53,162 nt of DNA, from positions 1 to 53,162 of the forward strand of contig JAVBPE010000019.1 in assembly GCA_031549865.1 (NCBI GenBank), written 5' to 3'. Under the pieces are notes generated by a model. The model made no database searches and was not told where the DNA came from. It saw only the letters and a program-made list of their open reading frames with translations. The stretch is from JAVBPE01 sp031549865 (lineage in GTDB: Bacteria; Bacillota_I; Bacilli_A; Acholeplasmatales; Anaeroplasmataceae). The stretch's first letter is position 1; every line of letters starts with the position of its first letter. The position numbers and the translations under genes were made by a program. Positions 42,505 through 50,127 of the stretch are shown in pieces.

Positions 42505-42556
42505 TCATTTTAAAATTATATATAATTAGTTTTTAAATGAAAATTAAGAAGATATA

Positions 42557-42565
42557 TGCTATAAT
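42557..42565 (+). promoter_or_regulatory. Extended -10 promoter for the ABC exporter operon
   Basis: TGCTATAAT at 42557-42565, about 60 bases before the ATPase start. Confidence 0.65.
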
Positions 42566-42623
42566 GAAAAATATATTTATAAACTAAAAAATTAAATAAA
42601 ATTATTTTAAGGGAGAAAATAAA

Positions 42624-43616
42624 ATGGAAGAGAAGTTACTTATTGAAGCAAAGAATCTTAAAAAAACGTTTAAGATAAGTGAAAGAAAACGAGGATTACC
42701 AGGAAGAATTGCAAATCTTTTTGTTAAGAAATTTAAAACAAAAGTTGCAGTTGATGAAATCTCGTTTTCTATAAATGAAGGAGAATCAGTTGGATTTATA
42801 GGACCAAATGGAGCTGGGAAATCAACTACTATTAAAATGCTATCGGGAATACTTTATCCAACAGAGGGGGAGTTAATAGTTGATGGTTTAATTCCTTATA
42901 AACAAAGGAAAAAATATGTTTCAAAAATTGGAGTGGTTTTTGGTCAAAAATCACAATTACAATGGGATTTGCCCGTAATTGATAGTTTTGAATTACTAAG
43001 AAGAATCTATAGTATTTCTAAAGAAGAATATGAAAAAAAACTTAAAGAGTTTATTGAAATATTAGATATGTCATCATTTATTAATCAACAAGTAAGGCAG
43101 TTATCCTTAGGTCAAAGAATGAGAGCAGATATTGCGGCAGCACTACTTCATTCGCCAAAAATAGTTTTTTTAGATGAACCAACAATAGGGTTAGATGTTG
43201 TAGTAAAAGAAAAAATTAGAGATTTTATTAGATTTATAAATAAAGAATATAAAGTTACTATTATATTTACAACTCATGATTTAAAAGATATAGAGCAAAC
43301 ATGCGAAAGATTAATTATAATTGATAAAGGCAAAAAAATTTATGATGGAATGCTTGAAGAAATAAAAGAAAAATATAACGATAATAGAGAGCTGATTGTT
43401 CAATTTGAAGAAGAATGTAGCATTAAAGAGTTCAATGATATAAAAATTAAAAATCTTCCTAATAATAAAAAATGTATTTTCTTTGATTTGAAAAAAATAT
43501 CTACCAAGGATTTAATATCTAAACTAATGAAAGACTATGAAATAAAAGATTTTACAATTTTAGATACAAATATTGACGAAATAATAAGCAAGATATATCA
43601 AGAAGGTATAAATTGA
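42624..43616 (+). CDS. ABC-2 type exporter, ATP-binding subunit
   Basis: The 330-residue protein has Walker A GPNGAGKSTT (about 62-71), signature LSLGQRMRADIAAALLH, Walker B IVFLDEPTIGLD and the H-loop TTHD. A C-terminal extension of about 85 residues follows. The N terminus has an amphipathic RKRGLPGRIANLFVKKF insertion characteristic of the subclass with two separate ABC-2 permeases. AAGGGAGAA precedes the ATG; the permease genes follow at 1 and 4 bases. It powers export; the substrate is unknown. Confidence 0.93.
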   Translation: MEEKLLIEAKNLKKTFKISERKRGLPGRIANLFVKKFKTKVAVDEISFSINEGESVGFIGPNGAGKSTTIKMLSGILYPTEGELIVDGLIPYKQRKKYVSKIGVVFGQKSQLQWDLPVIDSFELLRRIYSISKEEYEKKLKEFIEILDMSSFINQQVRQLSLGQRMRADIAAALLHSPKIVFLDEPTIGLDVVVKEKIRDFIRFINKEYKVTIIFTTHDLKDIEQTCERLIIIDKGKKIYDGMLEEIKEKYNDNRELIVQFEEECSIKEFNDIKIKNLPNNKKCIFFDLKKISTKDLISKLMKDYEIKDFTILDTNIDEIISKIYQEGIN

Positions 43617-43617
43617 C

Positions 43618-44406
43618 ATGAGTAAATATATTTATCAAATATACCTATCATTTAAAAGTAATTTTGTATATAGATTTGATTTAATAATTTCTATTATAAA
43701 TACTATTTTACAAATTTTTATTTATTGTTTAATTTGGAAAGCTTTATATCAATTTCAAGAAAATGTTGATGGTATTTCTTATAGTATGGTTGTTACAAAT
43801 TTCGTAATTGGACTAGCGCTGATTAACTCGTATAATATTAGTGATTTTGAAATTCAAAATAAATTAAAAGATGGTACAATTGGAAATGAATTATTAAAGC
43901 CTGCTTCATATAAATGGATGATTTTATCAAAAAATTTAGGAAATATTTTCTTTAAATTATTAGTTAATTTCTTACCAGCAATAATAATATCAATTATATT
44001 TTTACCGATAGCTCCACCTGTTAATATAACTGCATTTTTATTATTTCTATTTAGTTTAATTTTAGGTTTTTTAGTATATTTTTCGATTTCATTAATAATC
44101 CAAATGACAGCGTTTTGGATATTTAATGTTTGGAGTATGTCAACAATAAAAAATGTTTTTGTAAATTTATTATCAGGATCCTTAATACCAATTTGGTTTA
44201 TGCCAAATTCTTTAGTTAGTATTTTACAATATACTCCTTTTTATAGTATTTATTTTCTACCTTTAAATATTTACTTAGGCAAGGTTGCTAATACGGAAAT
44301 ACTATCAGGATTTATGATGCAAATATTTTGGATAATTTTATTATCATTCATTGGTAGTCTAATGTGGAATAGTGGCCGCAAAAGACTTGTAGTTCAAGGA
44401 GGCTAA
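43618..44406 (+). CDS. ABC-2 type exporter permease 1
   Basis: The 262-residue protein has six membrane segments with the amphipathic N-terminal start SKYIYQIYLSFKSNFVYRFD usual in this ABC-2 class. The block GSLIPIWFMPNSLVSILQYTP before the last segments is typical. It starts 1 base after the ATPase stop and pairs with the next permease to form a heterodimeric pore. Confidence 0.88.
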   Translation: MSKYIYQIYLSFKSNFVYRFDLIISIINTILQIFIYCLIWKALYQFQENVDGISYSMVVTNFVIGLALINSYNISDFEIQNKLKDGTIGNELLKPASYKWMILSKNLGNIFFKLLVNFLPAIIISIIFLPIAPPVNITAFLLFLFSLILGFLVYFSISLIIQMTAFWIFNVWSMSTIKNVFVNLLSGSLIPIWFMPNSLVSILQYTPFYSIYFLPLNIYLGKVANTEILSGFMMQIFWIILLSFIGSLMWNSGRKRLVVQGG

Positions 44407-44410
44407 AATT

Positions 44411-45217
44411 ATGAAATATGGCACAATTAAAATGTTTTTCTATTATACTAAAATAACTATGCGCTCATGGTTTCAATATAGAATAGATGCAATATTAAGA
44501 TCATTTGCAGTATTTTTAAGAGAATCAACATCAGTTATTGCAATATATTTTACTTTCTTAAAATTCGATTCTATAAATGGATGGAATTTATATGATATGT
44601 TATTTTTATTTAGTCTCATATTTTTAACATATGGGATTATGATTTTATTTTTTACTGGTTTAAGAGATTTTGCAAAGATGGTAGATAAAGGAACTTTTGA
44701 TCGTTTTTTATTAAGACCAAGAGGTGTTTTATTTCAAGTTTTGTCTTCAAACGCTGATTGGTTTGCCGCAATAGGTCATGGACTATTAGGGATAATTTTA
44801 TTTATATTATCAGCGAACAAAATAGGCATTGACTGGAATGCCTTAAATATTATATATTATATTGTAACGGTTATAGGTGGAGTATTGATTCAAGGTGCAA
44901 TATTTTTATTTATTTCGTCATTATCATTTTATTTTATAAAAACTAATAGTGTTGAGGAATTACTATATCGAAATGGTAGAAAATTTGCCCAATATCCAAT
45001 TTCAATTTTTTCAAAATTTGTACAATACTTATTAGTATTTATAGTTCCATTTGCATTTGTTAATTATTTTCCAGCTCAATATTTATTACATAAACCGGAT
45101 ATGGCATATCCAGATATATTTATGTATATATCGCCATTCGTTGGAATTTTTATATATAGTTTAGTTTATATATTTTGGCGATATAGTTTAAGAAAATATA
45201 CTAGTTCTGGAAATTAG
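44411..45217 (+). CDS. ABC-2 type exporter permease 2
   Basis: The 268-residue protein has CAAGGAGG before the ATG. Six membrane segments; KGTFDRFLLRPRGVLFQ after the second is the conserved coupling-type segment of this class, matched in permease 1 by DGTIGNELLKPASYKW. It completes the three-gene exporter. Confidence 0.88.
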   Translation: MKYGTIKMFFYYTKITMRSWFQYRIDAILRSFAVFLRESTSVIAIYFTFLKFDSINGWNLYDMLFLFSLIFLTYGIMILFFTGLRDFAKMVDKGTFDRFLLRPRGVLFQVLSSNADWFAAIGHGLLGIILFILSANKIGIDWNALNIIYYIVTVIGGVLIQGAIFLFISSLSFYFIKTNSVEELLYRNGRKFAQYPISIFSKFVQYLLVFIVPFAFVNYFPAQYLLHKPDMAYPDIFMYISPFVGIFIYSLVYIFWRYSLRKYTSSGN

Positions 45218-45229
45218 AAGGAGAAAGTT

Positions 45230-45652
45230 ATGAAAAATATTATTTTATATAGATCAATGAGTGGTCATTCAAAAAAAATAGCTACAAAAATGGGCTTAGA
45301 ATTGGGATTAGAAGTTTTTGATATTAAGAATAAACCTCAAATTAAGGATGTCGATTTAGCTTTTATTATTGGTGGTATTTATAGCGGAAAAAGTCTACCA
45401 GATGCGCTTGAATATTTTAAAAACTTAAATGAATCAAATATTAAAAGAGCCATTTTGATTACTACATCAGTTACTAAGAAGAATAATCAAGATGAAATAA
45501 GAGATATACTTACTTCTAATAATGTTTTTGTGTATGAAGAAGAATATCACGCATTTGGAAATTTTCTATTTATTAAATTAACACATCCTAATAAACAAGA
45601 AATTGCTGATGCTATTATTTTTTCCAAAAAATATTTAAACACTAATGAATAG
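45230..45652 (+). CDS. Flavodoxin-like protein
   Basis: The 140-residue protein has GAAGGAGA before the ATG. N-terminal IILYRSMSGHSKKIATKMG is the FMN phosphate-binding loop; FIIGGIYSGKSLPDALEYF fits the second flavin loop. It carries electrons or controls menaquinone redox state in the cytosol. It lies 12 bases behind the exporter and is likely co-transcribed with it. Confidence 0.85.
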   Translation: MKNIILYRSMSGHSKKIATKMGLELGLEVFDIKNKPQIKDVDLAFIIGGIYSGKSLPDALEYFKNLNESNIKRAILITTSVTKKNNQDEIRDILTSNNVFVYEEEYHAFGNFLFIKLTHPNKQEIADAIIFSKKYLNTNE

Positions 45653-45658
45653 ATAAAT

Positions 45659-45690
45659 TGGGTTAATCTAAGGTGATTAATCCTTTTTTC
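45659..45690 (+). terminator. Terminator after the flavodoxin gene
   Basis: GGTTAATC pairs with GATTAATCC (one bulge) and a T run follows. TGCTATAAT at 45713-45721 beyond it is a likely promoter for the next gene. Confidence 0.7.
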
Positions 45691-45712
45691 TCTAGTAAAA
45701 TAATTTGTTATT

Positions 45713-45721
45713 TGCTATAAT
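45713..45721 (+). promoter_or_regulatory. Extended -10 promoter for the FNT transporter gene
   Basis: TGCTATAAT, about 105 bases before the start codon at 45826. The 5' leader is AT-rich, with a TTTCAAAACGAAAG stretch, and matches no riboswitch I know. Confidence 0.55.
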
Positions 45722-45825
45722 ATAAGCATCTTTAATTTAAAAAGAATATTACAAAGTTTTTTTAAAATAATAAGAATATAACTTTCAAAACGAAAGAGAA
45801 ATATAGAAATTACGGAGATATAAAA

Positions 45826-46503
45826 ATGAAATATTTGAAGTTACTAGTTAGTGCAATTTTTGCTTCAATGCTTATCGGTTTAGGTGGAACGGTTTATTTA
45901 TCATGTTTAAATCTTGCCACAAAAAATGGTGGCATAAACTATGATTTAATGAAAGTAATTGGATCAATATTATTTGCTACAGGACTATATATAATAGTAG
46001 TTTATAAATTAGATTTATTTACCGGTAAAGTAGGACATTTGATAGATAATGGATTTTCATATCTTAAAAATTTGGGAATAATTTTTTTAGGAAATTTGAT
46101 AGGTAGCGCATTATTCGCTTTCCTTATTTTAGGAACAAGAGATGGTGAGGCATTAAGTGAAATTGCCCATACAATGGTAGATACAAAACTTAATGATACT
46201 TATTTAAGTTTATTCTTACTTTCAATTCCTTGCGGTTTTTTAATGCATTTTGCAGTTTACACATATAAATCATTAGATAAAAATCCGATGAAATATTTAA
46301 GTGTTTTTCTAGGAGTTACTGTTTTTATTTTAAGTGGCTATGAACATGTTGTTGCAAATATTTTTTATATTACTTTATCAAAATCATGGAATTTAAATTG
46401 TATTTTACCAATTATCTTAATGGCTCTTGGAAATGCTTTAGGAGCATTTGTTATTCCATTATTTTTAAAAATGCGTAAAAATGATAATATAGAAATAAAT
46501 TAA
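45826..46503 (+). CDS. Formate/nitrite transporter (FNT) family protein
   Basis: The 225-residue protein has six membrane segments with aquaporin-like small-residue helices: LGGTVYLSCLNLA, LFTGKVGHLID, FLGNLIGSALFAF, SIPCGFLMHFAVYTYKS and ILSGYEHVVANIFYI. SGYEHVVANI is the family hallmark, with the central His that protonates the anion. It moves formate, nitrite, lactate or hydrosulfide. Length is slightly below the usual 260. GGAGATAT precedes the ATG. Confidence 0.88.
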   Translation: MKYLKLLVSAIFASMLIGLGGTVYLSCLNLATKNGGINYDLMKVIGSILFATGLYIIVVYKLDLFTGKVGHLIDNGFSYLKNLGIIFLGNLIGSALFAFLILGTRDGEALSEIAHTMVDTKLNDTYLSLFLLSIPCGFLMHFAVYTYKSLDKNPMKYLSVFLGVTVFILSGYEHVVANIFYITLSKSWNLNCILPIILMALGNALGAFVIPLFLKMRKNDNIEIN

Positions 46504-46518
46504 ACTTGGGAGGTTTTT

Positions 46519-47034
46519 ATGGAATTACTATTTACTTTTGATGATAAAAATTATAATGATTCTGACGAAATATCTTTAAGAACTGCTGTTAGAGCTATAA
46601 TTTTTGACAATGATAAGCTTGCAATGGTTTACAGTCAAACAGAAGGTTATTACAAATTTCCTGGTGGAGGTATTGAGAAGAATGAAAGTGAGATTGATGC
46701 CTTAATAAGAGAAACAAAAGAAGAAGTAGGTTTAGAGGTTATACCAACCTCAATTAAAGAATTTGGTATGATATTTGAAAAAAGAAAAAGTGATTATAAG
46801 GAAAATGTAATATTTGAGCACTACTCTAAATACTATATTGCTGAAGTAACAAACAACAAATTTGAACAAAAATTAGATTTATATGAAGCGGACGAACGCT
46901 ATAAGCTTGTGTATATTGATATTAAAAAAGCATATGAAATAAATATGGAACTTGGAAAAAAATATTATTCAAAATATATTTTAAGAGAAGCAAAAGTATT
47001 AGAATTATTATTAAAAGAAAGAGCGATATCATGA
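46519..47034 (+). CDS. Nudix hydrolase
   Basis: The 171-residue protein has GGGAGG before the ATG. The Nudix box lies at about 50-73: GGGIEKNESEIDALI followed by RETKEEVGL, with all the metal-binding Glu residues present. It cleaves a nucleoside diphosphate linked to another group; the substrate is not evident. It overlaps the next gene by 4 bases (ATGA). Confidence 0.92.
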   Translation: MELLFTFDDKNYNDSDEISLRTAVRAIIFDNDKLAMVYSQTEGYYKFPGGGIEKNESEIDALIRETKEEVGLEVIPTSIKEFGMIFEKRKSDYKENVIFEHYSKYYIAEVTNNKFEQKLDLYEADERYKLVYIDIKKAYEINMELGKKYYSKYILREAKVLELLLKERAIS

Positions 47035-47702
47035 CAAAATATTTTTTAGATAATTTATTTTTAAATAATAAAGATTTTAATGAAGAAATATTATCAGAAA
47101 GCTTTTTGGCAACTATAAATGGAAAATCATATTTAAGATTAGAGTATAGACAATTTTTAGATTTAGTAAAAAAATATAATAATTATGAATTAATTAATGA
47201 GCGATTGTTACATGTAGGAGAAGACTATTTAGAATACAATTTCATAGTTAAACTTGATACGGATGAGTATTTTTATAGAATAATATATCAAGAAAACAAT
47301 AAAATAAGTGATATCCTTGTTTATAATTTGATAAGTAATGAATTAAAAATATATTATGAAAACATTTTTTTACAAAAAGAAATAGAATTACTAACAATAG
47401 AAGAAAAAGAATTAATTGATAATAAAATGATGGTTGCATATTTAAAAGAAAATAATCATTTTAAACTTATCTATCATACTACCAAATTTTTAAATTTAGT
47501 TGGCTATGAAGATTGGGATTATTTAAATAAACATCAAAACTATTTAGATGCAATACTTTTAAAAGATGATTTTACTATTCTTTTAAATCCAATTAATGAT
47601 TGCACTATTACATTAAATGGTCAAAAAGGCATAATTAATTTAAAAGTAAAAATCACCCAAAGTATAAATAATAAAAATATTTTCTTTATTGAAGTGTTAT
47701 AA
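47031..47702 (+). CDS. Unknown protein coupled to Nudix hydrolase
   Basis: The 223-residue soluble protein is rich in Leu, Asn and Tyr. No motif is recognised. Repeating beta/alpha segments (KYFLDNLFLNNKDFNEEIL, YLEYNFIVKLDTDEYFYRII, TILLNPINDCTITLNGQKG) suggest a mixed fold. The start overlaps the Nudix stop, so both are translated together. Confidence 0.6.
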   Translation: MTKYFLDNLFLNNKDFNEEILSESFLATINGKSYLRLEYRQFLDLVKKYNNYELINERLLHVGEDYLEYNFIVKLDTDEYFYRIIYQENNKISDILVYNLISNELKIYYENIFLQKEIELLTIEEKELIDNKMMVAYLKENNHFKLIYHTTKFLNLVGYEDWDYLNKHQNYLDAILLKDDFTILLNPINDCTITLNGQKGIINLKVKITQSINNKNIFFIEVL

Positions 47703-47724
47703 GACTACTAGTTAGTCTTTTTTT
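47701..47724 (+). terminator. Terminator after the Nudix pair
   Basis: AAGACTA pairs with TAGTCTT over a 5-base loop, with a T run. The first arm overlaps the stop codon. Confidence 0.75.
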
Positions 47725-47833
47725 GTTATAGAAAGATAAATATATGTTTAAAAAAATATTTTATAATTATAATAATTAAGGTATAATTATATTAATAAGT
47801 CGATTTTTGATATATGTAGATTGGAGTGATGCT

Positions 47834-49954
47834 ATGCAAAATGAGTTTATAAAAACACAAATATTTGATTCTTTTGCCAATTTTATTTTAGATGTAAAAT
47901 CAAAAACAATAAAATATAATCAATTAATGAAAGATATAATTAATCATGAGCCAAAATTTGAAGAACTAAAACATTTTGAAGTTACAATTATTGACGGTTT
48001 AGAAACAACTACTTTTGATGATTTAATTGATAAGATATTAAGTGAACCAATAATGCTGGAATTTGGAATTGATATTCCTACTTTAGGAACAAGACTAAAT
48101 GGTTTGTGTATACCAAAGATAGAATCTGATAAAAATGTTTCAACAATTATTTTTTTAATTTTGAATTCATTAAGTCAAAATACTATATTAGATTTAATGA
48201 GCAGTAATCAAAAAGATAAATTAACAAAATTATATAATATAGAAACTACGAAGAGTTTAATTGAAAATCAAATAAACGAATCTAAAGATGACGAAAATCA
48301 TGGATTATTTTTTTTAGATATTGATAACTTTAAACATATTAATGATAATTATGGACATGTAACGGGTGATGAAATAATTATTTTATTTGCTAATAAATTA
48401 AGAAAAATTTTCGGTTCTAATTCAATAATAGGTCGATATGGTGGCGATGAATTCATTGTTTTTATAAAGAATGTTTTATCGTTAAATCAAATAAAAGAAT
48501 ATGCTAATCAAATGAAAAACGAATTGCTTATTACTCATAAAATTGATGATAATGATGTCAATATCTCGGCAAGTATTGGAATTCTATATTTTAATAAAAC
48601 TGAATATAATAAAACTGAAATTTATAAATATGCTGATATTGCGATGTATTATTCAAAGTATACAGGAAAAAATTCATATAGCATTTATGATCCGAATATA
48701 ATGCATTCTGATGTTAGATCTATGCTTCAAAGTTTAAAGCGTGAAGGGAATGAAGCCGACTATTCAAAGATATTAAATAATATTTTTGAAGAATTATACT
48801 TTGCGGATGATTTTATAACTTCTGTTAATAATGTTTTAATTGCAACCTGTGAAAACTTTGATGTTACTGGTGGACACATATTTTGGAATTCAGACGATAA
48901 TATGTCTTCTAAAGCAATTTGTGAATGGGTTAATCCAAATAAACATGAAAATTATAAATCATTTCCAGAGCTTGATTATCAAACATTAGGAAATTATATA
49001 AACAATTATGATGAAAATGGAATATTTGTTTGTAATGATTCAAAGAATGATTTAACAGGCAGAATTAAAGAAGTTTCTGAAATATTAGGAATTACTTCAT
49101 TTTTACATGTTGCTATTATTTCTGATGGAAGTATGGTTGGGTTTATTGGATTAGATTATTCCTTTGGGCCAAAAATCTGGAGTAAACTTGAAATAGAAAT
49201 GTTAAAAAATATTGCTCAAGTTATTTCAGTGTTTTATCAAAAACATTTATTAACTCAAAAAGAAAAGATTAAAGATAAAGTTTATATAAGTGGAACAAGT
49301 AACAAAAATGCTTGTTATTATATTGATACAAAAACATATCAAATTAAATATTTTAATAAAAGCTTAGTTAAATTATATCCTGAAATTAAAATTGATGATA
49401 TTTGTTATAAGACGGTTTTTGGAAAATCAATGCCATGTTTAAATTGTCCAGCTAAAATGGTTAAAAATGGCTATGCCCAAATAAGTGCTCGCTTTTATAG
49501 TTCTAAGCATCGCTTAAATATTTTAGCTACCGCTTCAGATATTCCTTTAAATGCAAATGACGATTGTGTATTTGTTAGTTTAAGCTATAACACAAGAGAG
49601 TCTTTAATAAATAAACCAATAGATAATAAATATGATTATGCTGTGGGCAAAATTGTAAAAAGTCATAATGACCAATTATACATTATAGATACAGAAAATT
49701 ATGAGCTTAAGTATTTAGATGATAGTCTAAGTGAATATAATAGTTTAATTGGTAAGCCTTGTTATTATATGGTTAATAGAAATGAATCATGTATAAATTG
49801 CCCTGTAAAAAAATTAAAATTAGGTTATCATGAAGCACTAGCTGTTGTCGAAAATAAAATATTAAATCAAAATTGTGTTGTTAAAGCAATAAGAGTACCA
49901 TCTCAAGAAGATAAAAATGTTGCATTAATCTCATTTCATTTTATCGAAAATTAA
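47834..49954 (+). CDS. Diguanylate cyclase (GGDEF) with GAF-like and two Cys-motif PAS-like domains
   Basis: The start at 47834 follows GGAGTGAT; the TTG at 47807 is less likely. 706 residues: an N-terminal region (1-130), GGDEF domain (about 135-290) with FLDIDNFKHINDNYGH and an intact RYGGDEF near 200, a GAF-like part (about 310-470), then two repeated PAS-like units. Each of these has an IDT..Y.(I/L)KY start and a Cys cluster (PCLNCPAK near 540; SCINCPVK near 655). It makes c-di-GMP from two GTP. The Cys units may sense redox state or a metal or cofactor. GGDEF being N-terminal to the sensors is uncommon. Confidence 0.88.
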   Translation: MQNEFIKTQIFDSFANFILDVKSKTIKYNQLMKDIINHEPKFEELKHFEVTIIDGLETTTFDDLIDKILSEPIMLEFGIDIPTLGTRLNGLCIPKIESDKNVSTIIFLILNSLSQNTILDLMSSNQKDKLTKLYNIETTKSLIENQINESKDDENHGLFFLDIDNFKHINDNYGHVTGDEIIILFANKLRKIFGSNSIIGRYGGDEFIVFIKNVLSLNQIKEYANQMKNELLITHKIDDNDVNISASIGILYFNKTEYNKTEIYKYADIAMYYSKYTGKNSYSIYDPNIMHSDVRSMLQSLKREGNEADYSKILNNIFEELYFADDFITSVNNVLIATCENFDVTGGHIFWNSDDNMSSKAICEWVNPNKHENYKSFPELDYQTLGNYINNYDENGIFVCNDSKNDLTGRIKEVSEILGITSFLHVAIISDGSMVGFIGLDYSFGPKIWSKLEIEMLKNIAQVISVFYQKHLLTQKEKIKDKVYISGTSNKNACYYIDTKTYQIKYFNKSLVKLYPEIKIDDICYKTVFGKSMPCLNCPAKMVKNGYAQISARFYSSKHRLNILATASDIPLNANDDCVFVSLSYNTRESLINKPIDNKYDYAVGKIVKSHNDQLYIIDTENYELKYLDDSLSEYNSLIGKPCYYMVNRNESCINCPVKKLKLGYHEALAVVENKILNQNCVVKAIRVPSQEDKNVALISFHFIEN

Positions 49955-49960
49955 TAATTA

Positions 49961-49992
49961 AAAAGGATAAATGGATACATTTATTCTTTTTT
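49961..49992 (+). terminator. Terminator between the two c-di-GMP genes
   Basis: AAAAGGATAAATG pairs with CATTTATTCTTTT (one G-T wobble), 4-base loop, then T run. TATAAT near 50039 beyond it is a candidate promoter for the next gene. Confidence 0.75.
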
Positions 49993-50127
49993 CTTGTCAA
50001 AAGAGCACTATATGTATAAAAAAATAAAAAAAACGAGGTATAATCTTGAAAAAAAACTGAGAAATTGATAATATATACATATAACCTTAAAAGGTGAACG
50101 TATGACGTTTATAAGGGAGGTAATAAC

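Noticed and set aside
50040..50127. Regulatory palindromes (CCTTAAAAGG, AACGT-ATG-ACGTT) before the EAL gene as c-di-GMP riboswitch
   Set aside because: Short palindromes only; no conserved c-di-GMP-I or -II core sequence is present.
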